Origin: Chloroflexota bacterium
Lineage (GTDB): Bacteria; Chloroflexota; Anaerolineae; Anaerolineales; UBA4823
Reading direction: 5' to 3'
Assembly: GCA_012798185.1 (NCBI GenBank)
Contig: JAAZNS010000115.1
Span: 1-9,396 of the forward strand
Length of the DNA stretch: 9,396 nt
The translations under genes were made by a program, and so were the position numbers. Shown here in pieces: positions 1-7,727 of the stretch (position 1 is its first letter; every line of letters begins with the position of its first letter). The notes under the pieces were generated by a model. It ran no database searches and was not told where the DNA came from. It saw only the letters and a list, made by a program, of their open reading frames with translations.

Positions 1-161
1 CGGCGGCATTTATATCCCTATTATTATTAGGTGAACCGATTGGATCGACAATCCTGGCATATTTTGTTTTACAAGAAACACCTGGCGGCGTGAAGATTTT
101 TGGTGCTATACTTATTTTAGCAGGTATATATATCGCTTCGAGAAGCGAGAGAGATTACTAG
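1..161 (+). CDS. EamA/DMT-family transporter, C-terminal end only
   Basis: This is the last 52 codons of a gene that begins before the window, read from base 3 and ending in TAG at 159-161. The visible protein starts AAFISLLLLGEPIGSTILAY, continues through a short polar turn (residues QETPGG) into a second hydrophobic helix ILILAGIYIAS, and ends in a charged tail RSERDY. The 'GEPIGSTILAYF' helix, a Gly-rich turn and a last helix ending in 'GIYIAS' are the usual closing pattern of EamA (drug/metabolite transporter superfamily) ten-helix inner-membrane permeases. The substrate cannot be told from this fragment. Its stop is only 7 bases before the ftsK start, so the two are probably co-transcribed. 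The family call is fairly secure; anything more specific is not. Confidence 0.75.
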   Translation, partial: AAFISLLLLGEPIGSTILAYFVLQETPGGVKIFGAILILAGIYIASRSERDY

Positions 162-168
162 CAAAAAA

Positions 169-2433
169 ATGAACCATCAGCAGCCGCAGGTGAAATCCTC
201 AAAAGACTCGCCATTATCTTCTACGGATAGGACTGTCATTGCCGACCAGTTCAATCTGACTGGCCAGTTGTTAAAATATGGCAAGCGTTACGGATGGGAT
301 ATCGGCGGCGTCACCGCGTTGGCTTTCGCATTAATGACCCTTTTAGCGTTGTTATTTCCTGAATTAACCAGCGGCATTTTAGACCACTGGGCGAATTTTC
401 TAAGATTATGGCTGGGGTGGGGCAGTCTGTGGATTGCAGCCGCGGGTCTTATTTGTGGAATTTTCATGCTCAGGCATCGTCATTTTTATATGACTACATC
501 AGCTTGGGGGCAAGTATTTGCAGGTGAGATTGCAGCTTTTTGCACGCTAATTTTGTTAGCAAGTTTAGGTGGTTATTCCATTGACCGGGCAGACGCCGGT
601 ATGGATGGCGGGAGAATTGGCTGGGCTTTAGCCTATATTACCAGTTCCATATTTACTCCTTTGGGAATCGCGGCAAAAATCATCCATATTCTAATTACTA
701 GTTTATTCATCTTGATTTTTGCTTTCACAGCTATAGGAGTATGGCGGGCTCTTTCGTCATGGATTAGGAAAATCGATCGTAACCCAGTATCGACACCAAC
801 AGAAAACCTGGGTTTGGGTCCGGTAATTAGCGTTGCACCCCTTCAAGCTGAAAATACAGAATCTGGCGCAGACATTGGAGCGAAAAAACGTCCGTTGCAG
901 CTGCCTGCAGAATTTCGCAAGAAATTTACTTTCCCAGCCAAGGAAGAACAGGAAGCCAAACCTGTCAACCCGCTGCCTCGTGATGAGCGACTACCGCCAC
1001 TGCAATTACTGGTTTATGAACATGCCAACCGGCCTGATGAGCGTCATATCAATTTAGCTGCTGGTCTGATCGAAAAAACCCTTTCCGAGTTCGGCATTCC
1101 AGCCAAGGTGATCAGTTACCGCGTTGGTCCGACCGTAACCCAGTTTGCCGTAGAACCCGGATTTCTGGAAAAGGGAAATGGCGAAGGCGAAGGCAACCGT
1201 CAAAAAGTACGCGTAGCGCAAATTGCTTCACTAAACCGAGATTTAGCTTTGGCTCTTTCTGCCGAACGTCTGCGCATCGAAGCACCGGTACCTGGGAGAC
1301 CATATATTGGCATCGAAGTTCCCAATACCCGCTCGACAGTGGTCAGGCTGCGCCCTATTCTCGAAACTGAGGCTTTTAATAAAATTGGAACCCCTTTAGC
1401 AATCGCTCTGGGCAGAGATGTTTCGGGACAGCCTGTGGTAGCCGATTTGGGTAAAATGCCTCACTTATTGATTGCCGGAACAACCGGCTCGGGAAAGTCA
1501 GTTTGCATTGCCGCGATTACGACTTGTCTGGTAATGAATAATGCTCCGGAAGATCTCCGCTTGGTGATGATCGACCCGAAAATGGTCGAATTGATCCGCT
1601 TTAATGGGCTTCCACATTTATATGGAAATGTTGAGACGAATCTCGAACGAATTTTGGGTGTTTTGCGTTGGGCAGTCTCGGAAATGGACCGGCGGTACCG
1701 GTTATTAGAATTAACCCATTCACGCAACCTAGATTCTTACAACCGGAAAATCCGTAAGCGTAAAGGTGAAGAAAACCTGCCCCATATTGTGATTTTGATC
1801 GATGAACTGGCAGATTTAATGATGTCGGCGCCAGAGCAAACCGAGCCGGCTTTAATCCGGCTGGCGCAGATGGCGCGGGCAACAGGCATTCACTTAATTG
1901 TTGCCACACAGCGCCCCAGCACTGACGTTGTCACCGGATTGATAAAAGCAAATTTCCCTGCCCGTTTATCCTTTGCTGTGGCATCGGGAGTTGATTCGCG
2001 AGTTATCCTTGATACCGCTGGGGCGGAGACATTACTGGGACATGGCGATATGCTCTTTCTTCCTCCTGAAGCTTCAGGACCAATCCGCGCCCAAGGCGTG
2101 ATGGTGACTGATCAGGAAGTTGAAAAGGTGATAATATTTTGGCAGAAAACTGCTCCGCAACGTGAAGGCGAGCAGCCTCCCTGGGAAGAAATGCTGCAGA
2201 AAGAAGCGGTATTGGCAGACCGGGATGATCTGGTTGAACAAGCGATTAAAATTGTCCGTGAGACACAGCGTGCCAGCGCGTCATTATTGCAAAGGCGGCT
2301 GCGTATCGGATACCCTCGGGCTGCCCGTCTGGTGGATGAATTGGAAGAATTGGGCGTGATAGGACCTTCTACCGGCGGCGGGCGCGAGCGGCAGGTGTTA
2401 ATACCCAAAGATGAAGATAGTGTTGAGGATTAG
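169..2433 (+). CDS. ftsK: DNA translocase FtsK/SpoIIIE family
   Basis: This 754-residue, membrane-anchored, ATP-driven double-strand DNA pump is expected to clear chromosomal DNA from the division septum. About four or five hydrophobic segments lie in the N-terminal 195 residues (roughly 45-63, 80-100, 117-134, 150-168, 172-194). A short polar linker (about 200-265) follows, so the layout is SpoIIIE-like rather than the very long E. coli FtsK. The motor (about 275-670) carries Walker A GTTGSGKS at 437-444 and Walker B IVILIDE at 540-546. The C-terminal winged-helix gamma domain (about 684-745) contains LQRRLRIGYPRAARLVDELE, the DNA-sequence-reading module that also contacts XerCD in studied species. 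No clear Shine-Dalgarno precedes the ATG (bases before it are GCAAAAAA), but no better start is visible. It starts 7 bases after the transporter stop and overlaps the next gene, implying an operon. Confidence 0.95.
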   Translation: MNHQQPQVKSSKDSPLSSTDRTVIADQFNLTGQLLKYGKRYGWDIGGVTALAFALMTLLALLFPELTSGILDHWANFLRLWLGWGSLWIAAAGLICGIFMLRHRHFYMTTSAWGQVFAGEIAAFCTLILLASLGGYSIDRADAGMDGGRIGWALAYITSSIFTPLGIAAKIIHILITSLFILIFAFTAIGVWRALSSWIRKIDRNPVSTPTENLGLGPVISVAPLQAENTESGADIGAKKRPLQLPAEFRKKFTFPAKEEQEAKPVNPLPRDERLPPLQLLVYEHANRPDERHINLAAGLIEKTLSEFGIPAKVISYRVGPTVTQFAVEPGFLEKGNGEGEGNRQKVRVAQIASLNRDLALALSAERLRIEAPVPGRPYIGIEVPNTRSTVVRLRPILETEAFNKIGTPLAIALGRDVSGQPVVADLGKMPHLLIAGTTGSGKSVCIAAITTCLVMNNAPEDLRLVMIDPKMVELIRFNGLPHLYGNVETNLERILGVLRWAVSEMDRRYRLLELTHSRNLDSYNRKIRKRKGEENLPHIVILIDELADLMMSAPEQTEPALIRLAQMARATGIHLIVATQRPSTDVVTGLIKANFPARLSFAVASGVDSRVILDTAGAETLLGHGDMLFLPPEASGPIRAQGVMVTDQEVEKVIIFWQKTAPQREGEQPPWEEMLQKEAVLADRDDLVEQAIKIVRETQRASASLLQRRLRIGYPRAARLVDELEELGVIGPSTGGGRERQVLIPKDEDSVED

Positions 2434-3067
2434 GAAGGCAGGTAAACAATTGTCTGAGCGCATTACAGAATCAAAATCCCAAATCAGCCTAACCGAATTG
2501 GCGCGGAAAAAGTTTGGTTGGATCTTTATCCAACCAGCGGCATTTCTTAATAGGATCGGATTGATGCCCAATACAGTGACCATATTAGGGCTGGTTGGAA
2601 ACACGATCGGAGCGGTATTACTGGCAAACGGACAGATTATCCTTGGCGGCATCGTTATTCTGCTAATGGGCCCAATTGACGCCCTTGACGGCGCAATGGC
2701 GCGTTTGCGCGGGGAACCCACCGAATTTGGTGCTTTTGTCGATTCGGTCACCGATCGATATTCCGAGCTGGTGATTTTTGGCGGATTAATTTATTATTAT
2801 CTGCAGCAAGGGGATTGGTTATATGTTATTTTGGCATACCTTGCGGCTGCCGGGTCGGTATTAGTATCTTATGTGCGCGCTCGTGCTCAATCGTTAGGGC
2901 ATGAAACAAAAGTGGGAATATTAACCCGTATGGAGCGTTACCTGGTGCTTGTGCCGGGGTTAATTTTCAATATCCCAAAAGTTTCTTTATGGATTATCGC
3001 AATTTTGGCTAATCTAACTGCGCTTCAACGAATTTGGGATGTACGAAGGAAAGCGCATAAACTTTAA
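2411..3067 (+). CDS. CDP-alcohol phosphatidyltransferase family protein
   Basis: This integral membrane enzyme would transfer a phosphatidyl group from CDP-diacylglycerol to a small alcohol in phospholipid synthesis. The family signature D-x2-D-G-x2-A-R-x8-G-x3-D-x3-D is complete: D90, D93, G94, A97, R98, G107, D111, D115 (numbered from the ATG at 2411). These are the metal-binding aspartates. 'LMPNTVTILGLVG' at 51-63 is the usual opening of the first core helix, and about six hydrophobic stretches follow. 'SYVRARAQSLG' (153-163) and 'RMERYLVL' (173-180) resemble the phosphatidylinositol-phosphate synthase branch, but glycerol-phosphate or another acceptor cannot be excluded, so no symbol is given. 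The ATG at 2411 overlaps ftsK by 23 bases and lacks a Shine-Dalgarno. An in-frame TTG at 2450 has AGGAAGGCAGG (2432-2442) seven bases upstream and may be the true start, giving 205 residues that keep every motif. Confidence 0.9.
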   Translation: MKIVLRIRKAGKQLSERITESKSQISLTELARKKFGWIFIQPAAFLNRIGLMPNTVTILGLVGNTIGAVLLANGQIILGGIVILLMGPIDALDGAMARLRGEPTEFGAFVDSVTDRYSELVIFGGLIYYYLQQGDWLYVILAYLAAAGSVLVSYVRARAQSLGHETKVGILTRMERYLVLVPGLIFNIPKVSLWIIAILANLTALQRIWDVRRKAHKL

Positions 3068-3085
3068 TTAATTTCGAGGTTAATC

Positions 3086-3904
3086 ATGCCTGATGGTTTT
3101 TATATTGGCTCCTTTAAAATATATTTTTATGGAATTATCGTCACTACAGGGGTTATACTGGCTGCCTGGTTAGCTTCAAATGAAGCGCGGCGGCGGAAAC
3201 TGGAAAGCGATAAGGTTTGGGATGCTCTGGTTTGGCTGATGGTTGGCGGCATCATCGGGGCGCGTTTATGGCATGTCTTTACACCCCCAAAATCGATGGT
3301 GGAACAGGGTATAACAACAGGGTTTTATTTAACCCATCCATTGGATTTGATCAATATTCGCAATGGCGGATTGGGCATTCCAGGTGCGGTAATCGGCGGT
3401 GTATTAGCGCTGTTATGGTTTTGCCGGAAACATCGTTTGGAATTTGCCGTTTGGGCGGATATTGCTGCTCCTGCGATTGCCTTGGGTCAGGCAGTGGGAC
3501 GATGGGGAAATTTTTTTAACCAGGAGCTTTATGGTGCGCCGACTGATTTACCCTGGGCTATTTATATCGATCCTGCCCGGCGGTTACCCGGTTATAGTGC
3601 CGAATCTTATTTTCATCCGCTCTTCTTGTATGAATCGATTTGGAATTTAGCAAATATGGGTTTCTTGCTTTGGTTAAGCAGGCGTCACCCACAGCGGTTG
3701 AAAAATGGCGATTTGTTTTTATTGTATTTAATAATTTATCCAATCGGACGTTTCGCTTTGGAATTTTTACGCCTGGATGCTTCTCAGATCGCTGGTTTAA
3801 ATGCCAATCAGGTTGTGATGTTATTGGTAGCTATTGTTTCAGCGGTTATTTTATTAGTAAGGCATCGCCAGCCAGTGGTTAACAATTTTGCCAATCCCGA
3901 CTGA
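3086..3904 (+). CDS. lgt: prolipoprotein diacylglyceryl transferase
   Basis: Lgt moves a diacylglyceryl group from phosphatidylglycerol to the lipobox cysteine of prelipoproteins, the first step of lipoprotein maturation at the membrane. The 272-residue length is typical and about seven hydrophobic helices can be seen. The Lgt signature is present as GRWGNFFNQELYG (138-150), with R139 and N142 matching the E. coli catalytic-region arginine and asparagine. Y15 in 'YFYG' matches the conserved early tyrosine, and R222 in 'GRFALEFLR' matches the late essential arginine. The 'GGLGIPGAVIGG' loop (94-105) has proline where E. coli has His103, a change I associate with Gram-positive-type and actinobacterial-style Lgt sequences. 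GAGG (3076-3079) sits 6 bases before the ATG. The gap to the preceding lipid enzyme is 18 bases, so phospholipid supply and lipoprotein lipidation are probably co-expressed. Confidence 0.96.
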   Translation: MPDGFYIGSFKIYFYGIIVTTGVILAAWLASNEARRRKLESDKVWDALVWLMVGGIIGARLWHVFTPPKSMVEQGITTGFYLTHPLDLINIRNGGLGIPGAVIGGVLALLWFCRKHRLEFAVWADIAAPAIALGQAVGRWGNFFNQELYGAPTDLPWAIYIDPARRLPGYSAESYFHPLFLYESIWNLANMGFLLWLSRRHPQRLKNGDLFLLYLIIYPIGRFALEFLRLDASQIAGLNANQVVMLLVAIVSAVILLVRHRQPVVNNFANPD

Positions 3905-3950
3905 ATAATGATTTTTTCGAGTATAACAGGACTGTTGTCTTATTGGCAAA
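3887..3950. repeat. 9-bp inverted repeat enclosing a small hairpin between lgt and the ABC genes
   Basis: TTTGCCAAT (3887-3895, inside the end of lgt) and ATTGGCAAA (3942-3950) are exact reverse complements separated by 46 bases. Inside the loop lies a second imperfect stem, ATAACAG (3923-3929) with CTGTTGT (3932-3938), with only two bases at its tip. The right outer arm contains the TTGGCA taken as the -35 box of the ABC promoter. No T-run follows, so it does not look like an intrinsic terminator. It could be an operator, a processing structure or chance. Confidence 0.4.
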
Positions 3951-3971
3951 GTGTTCCTGTGGATTTATTAT
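3943..3971 (+). promoter_or_regulatory. sigma70-type promoter for the ABC exporter operon
   Basis: TTGGCA (3943-3948, 5 of 6 to consensus) and TATTAT (3966-3971, 5 of 6) are separated by exactly 17 bases. Transcription would start near 3977-3979, leaving a leader of only about 15-17 bases with no Shine-Dalgarno before the ATG ATG at 3994. A second possible -10, TTTAAT at 3982-3987, would place the start on the A of the ATG itself (leaderless), but it has no recognisable -35. The position in the 89-base gap after lgt supports an independent transcription unit for the genes that follow. Confidence 0.6.
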
Positions 3972-3993
3972 TTAACATATCTTTAATAAAAAC

Positions 3994-4938
3994 ATGATGA
4001 TTTCGACTCGAGACCTTAGTAAGCAGTTTGATCAATATTGGGCTGTGGATGGTGTAGACCTTCAAGTTGAACCAGGTCAGGTATTGGCATTATTAGGACC
4101 AAATGGCGCCGGAAAAACCACTACTGTACGCATGCTCACCTCGGTGCTGATCCCCACGCGGGGAACAGCAAAGATTGCAGGGTATGATGTTGTCATCAAT
4201 CCTGGGCGAGTACGCGCTTCAGTGGGGGTGCTCACCGAGCAGCATGGTTTGTACAACCGCATGCCGGCAGATGAATATCTGGATTTTTTCGGCAAACTCT
4301 ATGGATTGGACGCCCGCCGCCGGAAATCTCGAATTGATTTCTTATTGGATAAATTTGGATTGCAGGAAGATCGCAATAAACGCCTGGGAGAATACTCAAA
4401 GGGCATGCGTCAGAAATTAGCGCTGGCGCGTGCTTTGCTTCATGAGCCCCCGGTGCTTTTATTGGATGAACCGACTTCTGCCATGGATCCTGAAAGCGCC
4501 AGATTAGTGAGGGGGTTGATCCAGGGATTACGTTCTGAAAGTCGGGCAATTATCATCTGCACCCATAATTTAAGCGAAGCTGAAGAATTGGCAGATCAAA
4601 TTGCGATTATTCGGCGGGGAAAGATCATTGCCCGCGGCTCACCATCAGCATTAAAACAGACCCTATTAGGACCAGCGGAATATGAAGTCCGTTTGAGTGA
4701 AACATTGAATGGAAAAATGTTGCAGCTTCCAGGCGGAGCAGAATTATCATTTACCGATTCTTATTCCATCCGTTATCGCACACGAGAGCCGGAGCGTGTA
4801 AATCCGATCATCTTAGATTATTTATTGGGAGAGGGGCTGCGCATTGTTTCTCTCCAGGAAGTACCGCGTAGCCTGGAACAGGTTTATTTATCAGCGATTA
4901 GCGCATCGCGGGAGAAAGAGGCACAAGATGCAGCTTAA
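3994..4938 (+). CDS. ABC exporter ATP-binding subunit
   Basis: This 314-residue cytoplasmic ATPase would power the permease encoded next. All ABC motifs are visible in order: Walker A GPNGAGKTT (35-43), Q-loop Q83 in 'LTEQHGLYNRMP', signature 'EYSKGMRQK' (133-141), Walker B VLLLDEP (154-160) with catalytic E159, D-loop SAMD (162-165), and switch histidine H191. The C-terminal 90 residues have no recognised motif and resemble the variable tail of NatA/drug-exporter-type ATPases (the ABC-2 export class). The start has two adjacent ATG codons (3994, 3997) and no Shine-Dalgarno. The last 11 bases overlap the permease start, the usual sign of translational coupling. The substrate is not deducible; export rather than import fits the ABC-2 partner and the absence of a binding protein. 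Confidence 0.93.
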   Translation: MMISTRDLSKQFDQYWAVDGVDLQVEPGQVLALLGPNGAGKTTTVRMLTSVLIPTRGTAKIAGYDVVINPGRVRASVGVLTEQHGLYNRMPADEYLDFFGKLYGLDARRRKSRIDFLLDKFGLQEDRNKRLGEYSKGMRQKLALARALLHEPPVLLLDEPTSAMDPESARLVRGLIQGLRSESRAIIICTHNLSEAEELADQIAIIRRGKIIARGSPSALKQTLLGPAEYEVRLSETLNGKMLQLPGGAELSFTDSYSIRYRTREPERVNPIILDYLLGEGLRIVSLQEVPRSLEQVYLSAISASREKEAQDAA

Positions 4939-6385
4939 TGCGATTAAGGCTGTGCCCAAAAGTATCCGCAGAAGCCTGGCGCCAGCGCTCATTGTCACCA
5001 CGCGAGAAGTTCGTGATCAATTCCGTGATTGGCGGATTATCTTCCCTGTTGTCGGGTTGACTTTGTTCTTTCCCTGGCTGATGAATTTTACAGCTGCTCA
5101 AGCGGTTGGTTTTGTTGAAAAATATGGTGCGCCCATTGTCGGTGATCGTTTGATCCCGTTTTTATTGATGATTGTCGGCTTTTTTCCAATCTCAGTTTCC
5201 TTGGTGATAGCCCTAGAAAGCTTTGTGGGTGAAAAAGAACGCCTGAGCATCGAGCCCTTATTAAGCAGCCCACTCGAAAATTGGCAATTATATATGGGGA
5301 AATTACTGGCATCCATGTGTCCACCATTAGCTGCCAGTTATTTAGGAATTGTGGTTTATTTGATTGGGGTATATTTCAAAGTAGGCTGGACGCCGACCCC
5401 CATTTTATTGATAGAAGTGATTCTTCTCACCACCATGCAAGCCATAATGATGGTAGCAGGTGCGGTAGTCATTTCTGCACAAACCACTTCCGTTCGGGCA
5501 GCAAACTTGTTAGCGTCATTTATTATCATTCCAGTTGCGTTATTGATTCAGGGCGAGGCAATTATATTATTTTGGGCGCGTTATTCCGTTCTTTGGTGGG
5601 TAATTCTTGGCGAAGCCATGATAACCGTTATGCTGGTAAGGTCTGGGGTCACTCATTTCAACCGTGAGGAATTATTAGGGCGCGAACTGGATGTATTAAA
5701 TATCAAATGGGGTTGGAGAATTTTTAAAAATTCATTTATTGGCGTTGCCCGTAATCCCATCGAGTGGTATCGGCGTGAAGTCGGGCAGACCATCCGCCGG
5801 TTATGGATTCCCCTGGTCATTATGTGTCTTGTGATTGTTGCCGGATTATGGATCGGTGCTTCTCAGGCTAAAGTTTTTCCTCTGCCGCGGGATATTCTTA
5901 ATTTAAATAACCTGGATCAAGGTTTTATCGAGGGGTTAGAATCAATACGCTTTTTCTCCGCCAGTGGAATTGGACTGGTGTGGCTGCACAATTTGCGTGT
6001 GATTGCCATCGCAATCGTAATGGGTATTTTTACGTTTGGAGTATTGGGGGCTTTGATATTAATGCTGCCTTTTGCCGTGATTGGTTATGTGATGGCTAAC
6101 GTAGCCCGGGTTGGTCTTTCTCCAGGTTTGTTTTTTACAGCCTTGGTACTGCCCCATGGAGTTTTGGAAATTCCGGCAATTATTATTGCCGGCGCGGGAA
6201 TTCTTCAATTGGGGGCTGTACTGTTAGCACCCGTAAAAGGAAAGTCCATTGGCGAAGCCTGGTTATGCGCCCTGGCAGATTGTGCAAAAATCCACTTGGG
6301 GTTAGTTTTACCTTTACTTGCGGGAGCAGCGGCGCTGGAAGTGCTGCTTACGCCGCGCTTAGCGGTTTTATTCTTGGGATTGTGA
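4928..6385 (+). CDS. ABC-2 permease fused to a SpoIIM/DUF95-type membrane domain
   Basis: This 485-residue multi-pass membrane protein is the partner of the ATPase it overlaps by 11 bases. I take the ATG at 4928 as start because GAAAGAGG (4914-4921) lies 6 bases upstream; longer in-frame readings run through the ATPase gene. Residues about 20-240 are an ABC-2 permease: a basic/polar N-terminus, several hydrophobic helices, and the cytoplasmic motif GEKERLSIEPLLSSP (101-115), the usual 'EKER-T-E-LL-S-P' coupling segment. From about residue 270 a second module begins, with a long helix (292-311), a polar extracytoplasmic segment (312-345), then WLHNLRV (352-358) and LPHGVLEIPAIIIAGAGILQLG (408-429). 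The 'HN-R' and 'HG-LE-PA' elements are the hallmark of the SpoIIM/DUF95 family. No sporulation gene is nearby, so the domain is unlikely to imply sporulation. The substrate is unknown. Confidence 0.88.
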   Translation: MQLNAIKAVPKSIRRSLAPALIVTTREVRDQFRDWRIIFPVVGLTLFFPWLMNFTAAQAVGFVEKYGAPIVGDRLIPFLLMIVGFFPISVSLVIALESFVGEKERLSIEPLLSSPLENWQLYMGKLLASMCPPLAASYLGIVVYLIGVYFKVGWTPTPILLIEVILLTTMQAIMMVAGAVVISAQTTSVRAANLLASFIIIPVALLIQGEAIILFWARYSVLWWVILGEAMITVMLVRSGVTHFNREELLGRELDVLNIKWGWRIFKNSFIGVARNPIEWYRREVGQTIRRLWIPLVIMCLVIVAGLWIGASQAKVFPLPRDILNLNNLDQGFIEGLESIRFFSASGIGLVWLHNLRVIAIAIVMGIFTFGVLGALILMLPFAVIGYVMANVARVGLSPGLFFTALVLPHGVLEIPAIIIAGAGILQLGAVLLAPVKGKSIGEAWLCALADCAKIHLGLVLPLLAGAAALEVLLTPRLAVLFLGL

Positions 6386-6413
6386 ATTTTGTCTTTCGAA
6401 AGGTTTAACGATT

Positions 6414-7169
6414 GTGGTGAAATTTATTATTTTAGGCTCTTCCAATGCCATTCCAGATGAGCACCATGAGAATACCCATATGGCAATCACCTCCAATGAC
6501 CGGGCTGTCTTGATTGATTGCGGCAACAGTCCAACCCTGCGGTTACGGCAGGTAGGTATTTCTTTGGATAATCTTACCGATATTATTCTGACCCATTTTC
6601 ACCCGGATCATATATCTGGTTTTCCAACATTGCTGATGAATATGTGGCTGTTGGGACGAAGTGCGCCTTTGAATATTCATGGATTGAAGCACACCCTTGA
6701 CCGGGTTGAACGTATGATGGAATCGTTTGATTGGGATAGCTGGCCGAACTTTTTTTCGGTCACGTTTCATGTGATTGCTGAAGATGAAATGGCGCTCGTG
6801 CTGGAAGGCGAGGAGTTGAAAATAAATTCCAGCCCTGTCCAACATATGATCCCAACAATCGGCTTAAGGATTGAGCAGTCTTCTAATCATAAAGTGCTGG
6901 CGTATTCCTGCGATACCTCACCCTGTCAATCGGTGATTGACCTTGCCAGAGGGGCGAGTGTTTTGATCCATGAATCTTCCGGCGATTCCATGGGGCATAC
7001 CTCAGCCAGCCAGGCTGGTGAAATTGCTACTAAAGCGGGGGTGGAGATTTTATATTTGATCCATTACCCGACTGGTAATAACAATACCCAAAAACTGGTT
7101 GAACAGGCACGCACAAACTTCACCGGTTTTGTAGACCTGGCAAGGGATTTCATGGAAATTGAACTTTGA
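6414..7169 (+). CDS. metallo-beta-lactamase fold hydrolase, RNase Z-like
   Basis: This 251-residue cytoplasmic metal-dependent hydrolase has no signal peptide. Ligands expected for a two-metal site are all visible: H61, H63, D65, H66 in 'THFHPDHISG', H144 in 'PVQHMIP', D167 in 'YSCDTSP', and H217 in 'LIHYPTG'. H195 in 'GHTSASQAGEIA' matches the GH-S/T-S element of RNase Z and arylsulfatase-like members. The N-terminus 'VKFIILGSSNAIPDE' is the family's usual first strand. It lacks the long RNase Z exosite insertion, so tRNA 3'-processing is possible but not shown; a phosphodiesterase or other hydrolase is equally plausible. The start is GTG at 6414 (or the adjacent GTG at 6417), with GAAAGG (6398-6403) about 10 bases upstream. 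It follows the permease by 28 bases and is probably co-transcribed. Confidence 0.88.
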   Translation: MVKFIILGSSNAIPDEHHENTHMAITSNDRAVLIDCGNSPTLRLRQVGISLDNLTDIILTHFHPDHISGFPTLLMNMWLLGRSAPLNIHGLKHTLDRVERMMESFDWDSWPNFFSVTFHVIAEDEMALVLEGEELKINSSPVQHMIPTIGLRIEQSSNHKVLAYSCDTSPCQSVIDLARGASVLIHESSGDSMGHTSASQAGEIATKAGVEILYLIHYPTGNNNTQKLVEQARTNFTGFVDLARDFMEIEL

Positions 7170-7202
7170 AATTTTACTTTGGGGGGAATATGAATACCTG
7201 GG

Positions 7203-7718
7203 TTACCACCCTTCAATAAACGGTATCCACTCGATATTCTCGTGTAAATGGCGGGAAAAAAGGTATTTTGCAGATGCTGGAGGCTCTTGAGGAGCACGTA
7301 TTGGACGCATATGCACTTGTTCCAACGTGTGGCTGCCTTTGCGATGATTGCATGCCGGGCAGGCTGTCACTAAATTATCCCAGGAATGCTGGCCGCCCAG
7401 GTGGCGGGGAATAACGTGATCGATGGTCAGGTTTGGTGACCGCTGACCGCAATACTGACAGGTATAATCATCACGGCGTAAGATTTCACGCTTGGTCAGG
7501 CGGACACGCGGCCTGGGCCGGCGCACCATCTGATCCAGCCGAATTATCGAAGGACGGGGATAAGAGAATGAAATTGTTTTAATTTCCCCGCGGCCGTTCA
7601 TCACCAGGCTGGCTTTTCCATTCAGGATCAATCCAATCGCACGGCGAGTAGTACAAACGTTGATAGGCTCGAAATTGGCATTTAAAACCAATACCGGTGT
7701 GTATAATGATGCCTCCAT
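7203..7718 (-). CDS. HNH endonuclease family protein
   Basis: This 171-residue protein is transcribed leftward, converging on the hydrolase gene with 33 bases between them. The N-terminal part opens 'VLVLNANFEPINVCTTRRA' (10-26), which is characteristic of a widespread chromosomal HNH family. The nuclease module follows (about 76-130): CQYC (87-90) and CPAC (120-123) form a structural zinc site, and between and after them lie the catalytic 'TIDHVIPRHLGG' (D100, H101), N115 and H125, matching the HNH His-Asn-His pattern. The C-terminal tail has no recognised motif. No phage, intein, intron or restriction partner is adjacent, so it looks like a resident gene of unknown role rather than a homing or restriction enzyme. 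The ATG has no Shine-Dalgarno and lies only 9 bases from a perfect -10 box, so the mRNA is probably leaderless. Confidence 0.9.
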   Translation of the reverse strand: MEASLYTPVLVLNANFEPINVCTTRRAIGLILNGKASLVMNGRGEIKTISFSYPRPSIIRLDQMVRRPRPRVRLTKREILRRDDYTCQYCGQRSPNLTIDHVIPRHLGGQHSWDNLVTACPACNHRKGSHTLEQVHMRPIRAPQEPPASAKYLFSRHLHENIEWIPFIEGW

Positions 7719-7727
7719 AATGCCAGA

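Noticed and set aside
1601..1909. 102-codon antisense ORF inside ftsK
   Set aside because: It lies opposite the conserved ATPase core, whose codons explain the sequence; the protein has no recognisable domain. The same applies to other shadow ORFs, such as 4232-4549 (-) and 5281-5667 (+).
7200..7211. GGGT/ACCC hairpin between the convergent genes as a terminator
   Set aside because: Only four base pairs and no T-run on either strand.
7190..7219. 9-codon ORF MNTWVTTLQ after a GGGGGG run between the hydrolase and HNH genes
   Set aside because: It overlaps the end of the convergent HNH gene, has no following hairpin or partner gene, and has no amino-acid clustering; probably chance.
7203..7718. 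HNH gene as a homing endonuclease or restriction enzyme marking a mobile element
   Set aside because: No intron, intein, methyltransferase, integrase or direct repeats flank it, and its N-terminal motif belongs to a common resident chromosomal family.
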